Below are positions 53,123 to 61,773 of a DNA stretch of 64,000 nucleotides, piece by piece. The position numbers were made by a program, and so were the translations under genes. The stretch spans positions 558,001 to 622,000 of the forward strand of contig NZ_CP017141.1 in NCBI RefSeq assembly GCF_001721645.1, in the 5' to 3' direction. Position 1 is the stretch's first letter, and each line of letters opens with the position of its first letter. The notes below the pieces were generated by a model. The model searched no databases. It worked only from the letters and a program-made list of their open reading frames with translations, and was not told where the DNA came from. Origin of the DNA: Pedobacter steynii (lineage in GTDB: Bacteria > Bacteroidota > Bacteroidia > Sphingobacteriales > Sphingobacteriaceae).

Positions 53123-53635
53123 AACGGGTCAAATTAATGGCAGTATTTTATATGGTTGATGTGGTTAAGACATGATAAACTGATTTAGGTTTAACGGCTA
53201 TAATTAATTTTTTTCTTCTTCAATCAGTTTGTTACAATAGACGATTGCTGCTGTTCATCAAACCGGCTCATTTAAGCTGTCTCTGATACAGGCGGATAAC
53301 TGGAACACCCCAAATACCTCACTGAAACGTACCAGGAACGTCTTCTCGATCAAAAAGACGTTCCTGGTACGTTCCTGATACGTTGATGGTACGTTCCAGT
53401 TATCCGTTTACCCAAAAGGCTAACCGAACATCAGGCGAATATACTCGCTGCCGGAACAGCATATGGATGTTTTCTGATAAAAACCGCTCATTTGGCGTTT
53501 TTATTTTATACCTTGAAAAAAAGCAGAGACAATGATATATGGAGTAAGAGTTGGAATTTCAGAAATCATGATCATAATCATGGGTTTAATTATCATTTTC
53601 CTGGTGATCCGGGCCTTTATTTTTCAACCCAGAGG
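53123..53635. other. 513-nt intergenic region with palindrome and micro-ORF
   Basis: Gap between the Gly-rich protein gene and cydB. It holds the nested palindrome at 53293-53406 and a 35-codon plus-strand frame at 53532-53639; apart from these I see no gene. It contains no recognised tRNA, insertion sequence or terminator. Confidence 0.6.
53293..53406. repeat. Nested 114-bp palindrome with 11-bp tandem repeats
   Basis: Outer arms of 14 bp (53293-53306 with 53393-53406, arm CGGATAACTGGAAC) and inner arms of 18 bp (53327-53344 with 53355-53372, arm ACGTACCAGGAACGTCTT) are both perfect and share one centre, 53349.5. The segments between arms are 20 nt on each side and pair only partly. The right half also consists of four 11-bp units at 53358-53401 starting ACGTT. 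The structure could be a REP/MITE-type element or a phased protein-binding array; no second copy is seen in the window. Confidence 0.85.
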
Positions 53636-53639
53636 CTAA
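53532..53639 (+). CDS. Possible 35-aa single-membrane-segment microprotein
   Basis: ATG at 53532 opens a 35-codon frame (MIYGVRVGISEIMIII... ending FQPRG), almost entirely one hydrophobic helix with a short basic tail. The stop overlaps the 3' end of the convergent cydB gene by 4 bases. It is on the opposite strand to cydAB, so it is not a CydX in the usual operon position. The frame is short and no exact promoter was found, so it may be chance; the membrane character is the main support. Confidence 0.3.
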   Translation: MIYGVRVGISEIMIIIMGLIIIFLVIRAFIFQPRG

Positions 53640-54655
53640 TGAGCCGAGGAGACATCTTTTCGTTTCGTAAAAATGTAAATCAGGTAAAACAAAGCCGGCA
53701 AAATGAAGATACTCCCGATCAGCAGTGCATACGCCAGGGAATCTATCGTTTTCGTTTGCCCCTGATGGGTCAATAGAGAAAGATTCGTTCCGTTTTTCAA
53801 TAACACAATGTCCGGAAAGTGGCTGTAAGTAGCTGCAAACAAAATCATAGAAACCTGAAAACCGGCCAGCAACCTCAGCATAATTGGCTGATCGCGTTCC
53901 AGAATAAAAAACATTATTACCAGGGAAATACTGGCCGCAATAATGGCAATCAATCCCGGAGTATCTCCGAATATCCAGCTAAATAACGGAATCTGCTCCA
54001 GGTAAGCTGCAAGGAATACCAATGCTCCACAGGCCATCACGATAAAAATTGTTCTGCGGGCTTTTCTGGTAAAATGCTTTCTATCGCTTTCATTGTCCGT
54101 CTGTCCGATGATAAAAATGGTCGCCAGAAATCCGCAAATGCTGACTGTAAAAACACCTACCGCTATAGAAAACCAATTGAGCCAGCTGAAAACATAAGCC
54201 GATAAGAAATCATTTGCCTGAAGGTCTATCCTTCCAGAAACAGCACTTGCAGCAATAATTCCAAGAAAAAATGGGGTGATCAGACTCGAATAGACAAATA
54301 TCGGTGTGTATATTTTTTGCATGTCGTCTTCTACCGCATCATAGTTTCTGAAGACAAAAGCTGTTCCGCGGGCAATGATACCCAGCAACATGCAGACAAG
54401 GGGAATATGAAGGTATACAGAAACAGTAGTGTATATTTTAGGAAAGCCTACAAAGAGAATCACAACGGCGATAATGAGCCACATGTGATTGGCTTCCCAT
54501 ATCGGGCCAATCGCATCGTACATTGTTTTTCTGGTTCTGTCTTTATTTCCTTTAGCGGTAAATAACTCAATAATTCCGGCACCGAAATCGGCTCCTCCCA
54601 GAAGGATGTACAATAAAATGGCGGTCCAGAGAAAAATAATAACAACGTATATCAT
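53636..54655 (-). CDS. cydB: Cytochrome bd ubiquinol oxidase subunit II
   Basis: Second subunit of the high-affinity, proton-pump-free quinol oxidase for microaerobic respiration. The 339-aa chain is a string of membrane helices with the family start 'LLGGADFGAGIIEL' and 'WEANHMWLIIAVVILFVGFPKIY'. The ATG at 54655 was chosen because it leaves 4 nt after the cydA stop and gives the standard start 'MIYVVIIFLWTAILLY'; the longer frame would overlap cydA. Ends 4 bases into a convergent micro-ORF. Confidence 0.95.
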   Translation of the reverse strand: MIYVVIIFLWTAILLYILLGGADFGAGIIELFTAKGNKDRTRKTMYDAIGPIWEANHMWLIIAVVILFVGFPKIYTTVSVYLHIPLVCMLLGIIARGTAFVFRNYDAVEDDMQKIYTPIFVYSSLITPFFLGIIAASAVSGRIDLQANDFLSAYVFSWLNWFSIAVGVFTVSICGFLATIFIIGQTDNESDRKHFTRKARRTIFIVMACGALVFLAAYLEQIPLFSWIFGDTPGLIAIIAASISLVIMFFILERDQPIMLRLLAGFQVSMILFAATYSHFPDIVLLKNGTNLSLLTHQGQTKTIDSLAYALLIGSIFILPALFYLIYIFTKRKDVSSAH

Positions 54656-54659
54656 AGAA

Positions 54660-55988
54660 CTAGCTTTTAGGAACTTCAGTTGAAGAATCGTATAACTTAC
54701 CCACCATGGCAATCTGGCGGTATAACAATAAACTCACAATTACAGAAAGCGAAATGTACACCCCGGTAAAAAGGTAAAAGGAATACGCAATTCCCGGCAT
54801 GGGGGTAACCGCATCGGCAGTCCTCATGATCCCGTTAATGATCCAGGGTTGTCGCCCAACCTCAGTAACCGTCCAGCCGGCTTCCAGCGCAATAAAGCCC
54901 ATAGGCGTAGCCATCACAAATAATTTCAATAGCCAGCTGCTGGTCTGCCATTGCTTCTTCTTCCAAAGCGCAATAAAATACAATAGTGCCAGACCAACCA
55001 TAGCCATTCCCAATCCAACCATTATCTGAAAAGCGTAATGTGTTACTGCAACCGGAGGTTGGTTTTCTTTGGGCACACTATCCAGACCCTTCACTTCGCC
55101 ATTAAAATCGCCGGTCGCCATAAAACTAAGCAAGCCAGGAATTTTGATGGCATAATCTACTTTTTTTCCGGCCGTATCAGGAATACCTCCAATAATCAGC
55201 GGCGCATTTCTTTCGGTATGAAAATGAGCCTCCATGGCTGCCAGTTTAGCCGGCTGACGCTTTGCTACGTCTTTAGCGGAGATATCGCCACTGATGGGCT
55301 GTAAACAGGCTGCAATTGTTCCGAACACTGCGGCAATCTTAAATGCCTTACTGTGAAAGGCTACATTTTTACCCCTGAGGATCATTAAGGCATGAATCCC
55401 GGCAACTGCAAAACCTGTCGACACAAAAGCGGCTACTGTCATGTGCAGTGCCTGAGAAAACCAGGCATCATTGAACATCGCCTTTATCGGATCAATATTA
55501 AGGTATTGTCCGTCTATATAATCAAAACCTGCCGGACTATTCATCCAGGCATTCGCAGCGACCACCAGGATCCCCGATAACAATCCGCTGATACCAACCA
55601 CCACTCCTGTTGCCCAATGAAACCAGGGATTGATCCGGTTCCAGCCATACAGGTAAAATCCAAGTGCAATCGCTTCAATAAAAAATGCCGTTCCCTCTAA
55701 AGAGAAAGGCATTCCGAATATAGGGCCCGCATGCTCCATAAATTTAGGCCAGAGCAGGCCCAGTTCAAAAGACAGTACTGTTCCTGAAACCGCACCCGTA
55801 GCGAAAAAAATAGCCACTCCCTTACTCCAGGCTTTTGTGACATCACGGTAAACTACATTTTTGGTTTTAAGCCAGTAAAAGTGTGCCAGAGACATAAAAA
55901 ATGGCATCACCATTCCAATACAAGCAAATACAATGTGAAAGCCAAGAGAAAAGGCCATCTGAAGGCGGGCAGCTAAAAAATCGTCCAT
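54660..55988 (-). CDS. cydA: Cytochrome bd ubiquinol oxidase subunit I
   Basis: Heme-bearing subunit that oxidises quinol and reduces oxygen to water in the inner membrane. The 442-aa chain begins 'ARLQMAFSLGFHIVFACIGM' with the heme-ligand His, has 'GRQPWIINGIMRT' and a Q-loop containing 'DYAIKIPGLLSFMATGD', equivalent to the quinol-binding AIKIP motif of E. coli CydA. The short Q-loop and overall length match the Bacteroidota type. First gene of a cydAB operon; no CydDC or assembly gene is in the window. Confidence 0.96.
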   Translation of the reverse strand: MDDFLAARLQMAFSLGFHIVFACIGMVMPFFMSLAHFYWLKTKNVVYRDVTKAWSKGVAIFFATGAVSGTVLSFELGLLWPKFMEHAGPIFGMPFSLEGTAFFIEAIALGFYLYGWNRINPWFHWATGVVVGISGLLSGILVVAANAWMNSPAGFDYIDGQYLNIDPIKAMFNDAWFSQALHMTVAAFVSTGFAVAGIHALMILRGKNVAFHSKAFKIAAVFGTIAACLQPISGDISAKDVAKRQPAKLAAMEAHFHTERNAPLIIGGIPDTAGKKVDYAIKIPGLLSFMATGDFNGEVKGLDSVPKENQPPVAVTHYAFQIMVGLGMAMVGLALLYFIALWKKKQWQTSSWLLKLFVMATPMGFIALEAGWTVTEVGRQPWIINGIMRTADAVTPMPGIAYSFYLFTGVYISLSVIVSLLLYRQIAMVGKLYDSSTEVPKS

Positions 55989-56105
55989 ATTAAAGTTTTA
56001 ATAAACGGTAATGGATAAAAGAAATCTTGCCCGCTAAGTTAAGGCTTAATGACCGCAGAACATATTTTTTCCCAATTAATTAAACATAAAGAAGTAAAAA
56101 TAATC

Positions 56106-56158
56106 TACGAATAAATTGTATTACTACGATACTTTCGTATGTTTACAATATTATCGTA
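56106..56158. promoter_or_regulatory. Three phased BlaI-type operators over the GLPGLI promoter
   Basis: Three sites of the form TACGA-N5-TCGTA, at 56106-56120 (TACGA..TTGTA), 56125-56139 (TACGA..TCGTA, exact) and 56144-56158 (TACAA..TCGTA), each exactly 19 bp after the previous one. They overlap a likely promoter, TTG (56116-56118)-N19-TATGTTTA (56138-56145), with the exact site between the two boxes. The same operator precedes the BlaI gene at 61590. Confidence 0.8.
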
Positions 56159-56192
56159 GATGAGCCTGATTATTGAACCAAAAAACAACAAC

Positions 56193-57131
56193 ATGAAAAA
56201 ACAGATTTTGTTATTAAGTGGCATTACGGCCTTACTTTTCAGTACTGTCAAAGCACAGAAAGCAGATAGCATCCGGGCAAAAGCAATTTATGCATTTACC
56301 CATATCAAAGACACCACTCAGCGCGATAAAACGGTCAGCGAAGAAATGGTTCTGCTTCTCGGTAGCAAAACCAGCGCCTACCTGAGTATGGATAAAATCC
56401 GTTTTGACCTGCAGCGTAAAAAAGATATTGAAGAACAGATCAAAAACTCGGTTCCGGGAAAGCTGAGCATTAACATCAAAGCCAATCCTAAAAGTGTAAC
56501 CAATGATGAGTTCTATCAGTATCCGGCCGACAAAAAAATCATAATCAAAAAGAAACTGGTCAACAACTACCTCATTGAAGAACCGCTTCCCGAGATCAAT
56601 TGGAACATCAGCTCGGATACGATTACAATTTCCGGTCTGAAATGTCAGAAAGCAATCGCTCATTTTAAAGGCAGAAACTATACCGCCTGGTTTTGTCCGG
56701 ACCTCCCTTTTCAAAGCGGCCCCTGGAAGCTCAATGGCTTACCTGGATTAATTCTGGAAGCCTATGATGCTAAACAAGAAGTAGTCTTTAAGTTTCAGGG
56801 CTTTGAAAAGGTGCACAATACCACTCCTGTAAATGAGGAAGCAGAATCAGCTATTGGTGGGATCAGCATCAGTGGAAAAGTAAAAATCTCCGGATTAAGT
56901 AGTGCGGAGTTGCTGAACTCCCCGACATTTTATTTACCCAAAGGCAGCATAAAAACTACCCAGAAGGAGTTTGACAAACTCAATGAGGCGATGAAGAAAG
57001 ATCCTGATGGTTTCATCAATTCTTCAATGGCTGCTGAAGGCCGGATGACAAGCGGACGAAGGACCACGAGTAAAACCACGATCATCACGGAAACGGAAAA
57101 CAATCCTATAGAATTAGCTGAGGTAAAATGA
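56193..57131 (+). CDS. GLPGLI family exported protein
   Basis: 312-aa exported protein of the GLPGLI family, named after its motif, seen here at residues 182-187 ('PWKLNGLPGLILEAYD'). Signal peptide ends near 'STVKAQ' (22). The family is found in Bacteroidota, is periplasmic or surface-exposed, and has no established function. The C-terminus is rich in Met, Lys and Thr and appears disordered. The ATG at 56193 (MKKQILLLSG) was preferred to one at 56160 because it begins a clean signal peptide. It overlaps the barrel gene that follows by four bases (ATGA) and lies behind three BlaI-type operators. Confidence 0.9.
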   Translation: MKKQILLLSGITALLFSTVKAQKADSIRAKAIYAFTHIKDTTQRDKTVSEEMVLLLGSKTSAYLSMDKIRFDLQRKKDIEEQIKNSVPGKLSINIKANPKSVTNDEFYQYPADKKIIIKKKLVNNYLIEEPLPEINWNISSDTITISGLKCQKAIAHFKGRNYTAWFCPDLPFQSGPWKLNGLPGLILEAYDAKQEVVFKFQGFEKVHNTTPVNEEAESAIGGISISGKVKISGLSSAELLNSPTFYLPKGSIKTTQKEFDKLNEAMKKDPDGFINSSMAAEGRMTSGRRTTSKTTIITETENNPIELAEVK

Positions 57132-59803
57132 AAATAGCTATTTTTTGGATCAGTCTCCTTTGGTGTTTGTTTTTCATGAAGCAGGCTATGGCGCAAAATC
57201 AGATCACCGGACAGGTCAAAGACCAAAAGGGAAAAGCTGTAAATGCAGCTACAGTTACTTTGAAAAGCGGTGATGGAAAGATTATCGCCTTTACCCGAAG
57301 TAATGAAAATGGAGCTTATCAGCTTAAGCTTCCGGCAGCACAAACTACCGGGTTTTCTATTGAAGTAAGTAGCCTGGGCTATAAACGGGAAGTACAATCG
57401 CTATCCGACCAGAACAAAGGATATGATTTTGTACTCAGTGAATCCACCATCGCCCTACCCACGGTCGTCATCAATAACAGACCCAGGTTAAGGCTGGATG
57501 GCGATACCCTAAACTACAAGTTATCAGATTTCAGTAATCCGCAGGACCGGGTATTGGGTGATGTATTGAAAAAAATGCCGGGGATTGAAGTGGCTAACGA
57601 TGGCAAAATCTCCTACAATGGCAAAAACATCTCTAACTTTTACATTGATGGCGACAATCTCCTGGATGATAAATACAACATTGCGACGAAAAGCATACCT
57701 AAAGAAGCGGTAGACAAGGTCCAGGTGATTCAGAATGACCAACCTATAAAAATGCTCAGGAATAAGACAAACAGCGATGACGTCGCCCTGAACATCACTA
57801 TAAAAAACGAGGCAAAACTCAGACTGATGGGCCAGGCCAGCCTCGGTGCCGGTCTTCCAAACCGCTTCGATGAAAATATCAATGGAATGATGTTCAATAA
57901 GAAATATAAGGGCATCAATTACCTGAAAGGGAACAACATCGGAAATGATCCGGCCAGGGAAATCACTGCCCATAATTTCTCAGACCTGAATGAGCGCCTG
58001 AACAACAATAAACCAGGCGCGCTTTTATCTACAGGAGCCGCCGGCGTACCAGACCTGCCCCAGAACAGATACCTGTTTAACCGGGCCGCCCTACTCAACG
58101 TCAATAACCTCTTTAACCTGAAAAAAGAAGTACAATTAAAAACAAACCTCTATTATCTGATAGACCGCCAGCAAAGGGATTATGATAAGTTTACAGAATA
58201 TTACCTGCCTTCAGGAAATGTAAGCTTTACAGAAAAACAAAACAATACGGCAAGACCAGATCAGCTCAGGGCGCAGGCAAGCCTGAACATCAACCGGGAA
58301 AATTCCTACCTCGACAATACTTTCATCAGCAATTATAAACCGACGAAATATCAGGTGGGCTTAACCACAAATGGAATTCCGTTCGGGCAGCAACTGCAAC
58401 AAAGAGCATTTGACATTTCGAATGAATTCAGTTACCTGAATACCCTTAAGAACGGGCATATCTACAACCTGTATTCTTATTTAAGTTATAGCAATCAACC
58501 GGAAAAACTTCAGGTCAACTCTGGTTTGAATGAGGAGCAATTTAACAATGGAATCCCCTATTCAGGATTAATCCAGCAAAGCAATACCCCGGCCTATTTC
58601 TCGAATAGCTACCTCTCCTTTAAAAAGGTATCATCCGGAATTATTCAAACTTATAAAACCGGTTTTAGTTTCCAGGATCAACAATTAAATTCAGAACTCC
58701 AGACCATACAACAGAATTCACAGGTCCAGCCGGCTGCAATTGATGCGGTTAACGATCTTCAATGGAAGCGTTCCAACCTCTACGCCGAAGGATTATATGA
58801 ATTTGAGACGAAAAATGAAAAATTAAAAGCGAGTCTCAATGTACCGTTGAGCTATCAGTACATTCATTATCAGGACCCAGGCTATGCATTGGATAGAAAA
58901 ATGAACCGTTTCTTTGTAAACCCGGGATTGAGGCTCAAATACCAGACTGGAATAGAAAACTATTTACAACTTTCCTATACCCTAAAAAATGAGCTGGGCA
59001 CGATGGACGACGTTTACCGGGGGGCTATATTGAGAAATTATCGCAGTTTGTACACCAATAATGCCCCTTTGTCTGAACAAAAAAACAATACGGCTGCACT
59101 TAGCTTCACTTACAGAAAGGCCATTACCCTTTTCTTTTTCAATCTGCAGGCGAGCTACAGCAACATCAACCTGAACACCATCTCTTCCAGTATACTGACC
59201 AACAACCTGCAGGAAAGGATTGTATTACCTTATGAAAATAACATCAACGCTTATAATCTGGCGGGAAATGTCAGCAAATACTGGTTTGAATTGAGAACGA
59301 CGTTCAGCATGGGATTAACCTGGTCAAAAACCAGGAGCAACCAGTTTCAGAATAATGAACTACTTCCTTACAATGCGATTAACAATGGAATAAAAGCCGG
59401 ATTCCAAAGCAAAATCAGCAGCACGACCAATTTCAATTATGCTGTAAATTATAACGTGATGGAAAGTAAAAGCACGCTAAATAAAGAAGAATCTATAAAG
59501 TATAAACAGCTGAGACAACTGGCAGAACTTTCGTTTATGCCGGTCAAAGATCTTTTCCTCAACTTATCTGCTGAACACCTTTATACCAAACAATCCGGGC
59601 AGGACAGGTTGAGCTATATTTTCTCAGACCTGAGTGCCAGGTATAAGGTTAATAAGATCAATACCGATTTTGAATTTGGAATCAGCAATCTTGGAAACAT
59701 AAAGACCTATAGAACGGTATACCTGTCGGGAAATGCCTTTACTTCCGGAACTTATCAGATACCGGGAAGGATTGCGATGTTTAAAGCTGCCCTGACTTTT
59801 TAA
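57128..59803 (+). CDS. Outer-membrane barrel protein, partner of GLPGLI protein
   Basis: 891-aa outer-membrane protein: signal peptide ('KQAMAQ', about 23), regulatory-like domain (25-105, 'QITGQVKDQKGKAVNAATVTL'), plug-like region ('VLKKMPGIEVANDGKISYNGK', 'PKEAVDKVQVIQND') and a long barrel ending 'GRIAMFKAALTF', the aromatic C-terminus recognised by BamA. It resembles the TonB-dependent-receptor-like proteins that accompany GLPGLI genes in Bacteroidota. There is no SusD partner. Its last 23 bases overlap the 3' end of the convergent M56 gene. Confidence 0.87.
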   Translation: MKIAIFWISLLWCLFFMKQAMAQNQITGQVKDQKGKAVNAATVTLKSGDGKIIAFTRSNENGAYQLKLPAAQTTGFSIEVSSLGYKREVQSLSDQNKGYDFVLSESTIALPTVVINNRPRLRLDGDTLNYKLSDFSNPQDRVLGDVLKKMPGIEVANDGKISYNGKNISNFYIDGDNLLDDKYNIATKSIPKEAVDKVQVIQNDQPIKMLRNKTNSDDVALNITIKNEAKLRLMGQASLGAGLPNRFDENINGMMFNKKYKGINYLKGNNIGNDPAREITAHNFSDLNERLNNNKPGALLSTGAAGVPDLPQNRYLFNRAALLNVNNLFNLKKEVQLKTNLYYLIDRQQRDYDKFTEYYLPSGNVSFTEKQNNTARPDQLRAQASLNINRENSYLDNTFISNYKPTKYQVGLTTNGIPFGQQLQQRAFDISNEFSYLNTLKNGHIYNLYSYLSYSNQPEKLQVNSGLNEEQFNNGIPYSGLIQQSNTPAYFSNSYLSFKKVSSGIIQTYKTGFSFQDQQLNSELQTIQQNSQVQPAAIDAVNDLQWKRSNLYAEGLYEFETKNEKLKASLNVPLSYQYIHYQDPGYALDRKMNRFFVNPGLRLKYQTGIENYLQLSYTLKNELGTMDDVYRGAILRNYRSLYTNNAPLSEQKNNTAALSFTYRKAITLFFFNLQASYSNINLNTISSSILTNNLQERIVLPYENNINAYNLAGNVSKYWFELRTTFSMGLTWSKTRSNQFQNNELLPYNAINNGIKAGFQSKISSTTNFNYAVNYNVMESKSTLNKEESIKYKQLRQLAELSFMPVKDLFLNLSAEHLYTKQSGQDRLSYIFSDLSARYKVNKINTDFEFGISNLGNIKTYRTVYLSGNAFTSGTYQIPGRIAMFKAALTF

Positions 59804-61226
59804 AGATCTTGGTATAAATACGAATCCCTTTGGTTTTTGGGTACTGGTCGTTCTTCTGAATATCGACCCGCTCAATATCAAGGGGATTCAGCTCTTTCAT
59901 CCTTTCTTCAGAAACTTCTATATCGTCGATATAAGTTTTAATATCCTGATCCTTTCCGGGAAATACTCCTTCCGGCGACCTGGAGTCATTGCTCTTTCTT
60001 TTAATAATCAACACCCTTACGGAATCTGGGTTACCGGAAGGTACCGCAGCACCGATCTTGAAAACCGACATTCTCACCTTTCCCGGAGCATCATCCTCAT
60101 TAGCCGCTCCGGCATTTAGGCGCCTGATGTGTACAGTGGTCAAACGTTTTCCACTATCTGCTTCTTTGATCTCCATAGCCATTTCTTCTGCGGAGTTATA
60201 GCTCATTTTATCTGGCCGGGGGCTAATTTCCTGAGCTGCATTTTTATTTTTTCTCTTGACCACTTTCTTCTTAACTGCTTCAGCTGGTTTTTCTGTCACT
60301 AAAGAAGGAGACTGCCTTGTTTTGGTTTGAAGCCTCTCCTGAAGGCCAAGGTTCTCTTTGAGTTCCGTTTTAAATAAGGTAAACGCAGTCGTCAGCACCA
60401 GGAGCACTGGCAGTAAAAACACGTACCGGATCAACTGAACATCAGATGATTTTTTTGAATTCATCATGATAATCCGCCTTTTTATTCCGGTAATATTGAA
60501 ATTATTCATCAATACTGAAGGGGCGCTGGCAGTTAAAGTATGAATCATACTATATTGATAAGCCCTACGGTCTACTCCTCTCTGCAAAATCCGTTGGTCT
60601 GTGATGAACTCCACATTTTCTTTAATTGCCTTCCTCATGTACCAGACTCCCGGATTAAACCAATAAAAAACAGTGGTCAGCTCTGCCATCAGAATATCGA
60701 TGGTATGCCATTCTTTCACATGAACCTCTTCATGTGCCAATACCGCATTCAGCTCCAAGGGCTGGTGAAGCTGCGGATTGAGGTAAATGTTTTGCCAAAA
60801 AGAAAAAGTATTGATGTTTCCATTCAGAAAGCGGACCTGATACTGACTAACCTCTCCTGGAACAGAGCTTCGATGCACCCGATAAAGCGAATAAAATCTG
60901 ATCATCATCCGGAACGCCATAAACAGTACCCCTGCCCAGAAAATAATTCTGGCAATTAACCAGTAATCAAGGCCGGGGGCATCGGTACTCAAAATATAAA
61001 AGGTAGGCAAAGCGGCGGCTATAGGTTTTACCAGAGCCTCATTTTTTGCAAAAATGACTATAGGATCCACAAATGGATATAAAGAAGAGAACACAATTCC
61101 AGCCAGTAAAAAGAACCTGTTCAGGGTATAGAAAGTAAGTTTACGAAGAATCAGGTAATACGCCAGACAAAAAACGATCAGCGCAGCATTTACTTTCAAC
61201 AGAAAAACAAATAATTCAGGCATCAC
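59781..61226 (-). CDS. M56 family membrane metallopeptidase, BlaR1-like
   Basis: 481-aa inner-membrane protease of the BlaR1/MecR1 class, which in known systems destroys the repressor BlaI after sensing a signal. Four membrane segments in the first 300 residues; the zinc site is 'HEEVHVKEWH' (H165-E166-x-x-H169) with a third ligand likely in 'ENVEFITDQ'. There is no beta-lactam-binding sensor domain after the peptidase; instead a basic, Pro/Lys-rich stretch leads to a C-terminal segment 'TYIDDIEVSEERMKELNPLDIERVDIQK' which resembles a TonB-receptor plug. Starts 1 nt after the BlaI gene and converges with the barrel gene (23-bp overlap). Confidence 0.92.
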   Translation of the reverse strand: MMPELFVFLLKVNAALIVFCLAYYLILRKLTFYTLNRFFLLAGIVFSSLYPFVDPIVIFAKNEALVKPIAAALPTFYILSTDAPGLDYWLIARIIFWAGVLFMAFRMMIRFYSLYRVHRSSVPGEVSQYQVRFLNGNINTFSFWQNIYLNPQLHQPLELNAVLAHEEVHVKEWHTIDILMAELTTVFYWFNPGVWYMRKAIKENVEFITDQRILQRGVDRRAYQYSMIHTLTASAPSVLMNNFNITGIKRRIIMMNSKKSSDVQLIRYVFLLPVLLVLTTAFTLFKTELKENLGLQERLQTKTRQSPSLVTEKPAEAVKKKVVKRKNKNAAQEISPRPDKMSYNSAEEMAMEIKEADSGKRLTTVHIRRLNAGAANEDDAPGKVRMSVFKIGAAVPSGNPDSVRVLIIKRKSNDSRSPEGVFPGKDQDIKTYIDDIEVSEERMKELNPLDIERVDIQKNDQYPKTKGIRIYTKIFKKSGQL

Positions 61227-61227
61227 A

Positions 61228-61590
61228 TCAGTCTTTAGGATTTTCTATGAGGTTGATAATTTCTTTCAGTTCATCCGCACTAATCTTATTGTCTTTGGCA
61301 AAAAAAGCCACCAGTTCTTTATAGGAATTTTGAAAATAATCATTCACAAAGCCACTCATAAAGCGCTTTTTATATTCAGCTTCCTTGACTTTAGCACTGT
61401 AACGATAAGCATTAGCAAATTTCTCGCTTTTTAAAAATCCTTTCCGTTCCAGGTTTTTAACGGTTGAAGCCAGGGTAGTGTAAGGAGGCTTAGGCTCATG
61501 TAACAGCTCCATGAAATCTTTGATGAAACCTGCACCAAATTGCCAGACTGCCTGCATGGCTTCTTCTTCCTGTATAGTTAACTTTTCCAT
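61228..61590 (-). CDS. BlaI/MecI/CopY family repressor
   Basis: 120-aa winged-helix repressor: 'LTIQEEEAMQAVWQFGAGFIKDFMELL', recognition region 'PPYTTLASTVKNLERKGFLKSEKF', wing 'YRYSAKVKEAEYKKRFM' and a C-terminal dimerisation helix ('KISADELKEIINLIEN'). In this family the repressor is cleaved by the partner M56 protease, here the next gene (1 nt gap). Its promoter carries two operators, one exact, identical in form to the three in front of the GLPGLI-barrel operon. Confidence 0.94.
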   Translation of the reverse strand: MEKLTIQEEEAMQAVWQFGAGFIKDFMELLHEPKPPYTTLASTVKNLERKGFLKSEKFANAYRYSAKVKEAEYKKRFMSGFVNDYFQNSYKELVAFFAKDNKISADELKEIINLIENPKD

Positions 61591-61593
61591 AAT

Positions 61594-61627
61594 TACGATA
61601 TTATCGTAAATATACGAACTATACGTT
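61594..61627. promoter_or_regulatory. BlaI-type operators over the blaI-M56 promoter
   Basis: Exact TACGA-N5-TCGTA at 61594-61608, starting 4 bases upstream of the BlaI ATG, and a weaker copy (TACGA-N5-ACGTT) at 61613-61627, again 19 bp on. They overlap the promoter on the minus strand, TTTG (61639-61636)-N21-TATATTTA (61614-61607). Self-repression of the operon is expected. Confidence 0.8.
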
Positions 61628-61734
61628 GACTATTCCAAATTCATCAGCTCACAAAAGCATCGCCTTCGATAGACTAATTTCAACAATAAATTAATTTATA
61701 GTTACAAATTCAACCAAACAAGAAAAATACTGCA

Positions 61735-61773
61735 TAGATTCATCATTCATTAATTGATGCAACTATGAATCTA
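61735..61773 (+). promoter_or_regulatory. Inverted repeat containing the start codon of the lipoprotein gene
   Basis: Nine-bp perfect inverted repeat (61735-61743 with 61765-61773, arm TAGATTCAT) whose right arm includes the ATG at 61765. The mRNA could fold with the start codon paired, so translation may be restrained. The stem is AT-rich and weak. Confidence 0.4.

Noticed and set aside
53358..53401. 11-bp repeats as a CRISPR array
   Set aside because: Repeats are 11 bp and contiguous without spacers; no cas genes are nearby.
53532..53639. Micro-ORF as a CydX subunit
   Set aside because: It is on the strand opposite to cydAB and has no CydX sequence resemblance; kept only as a possible microprotein.
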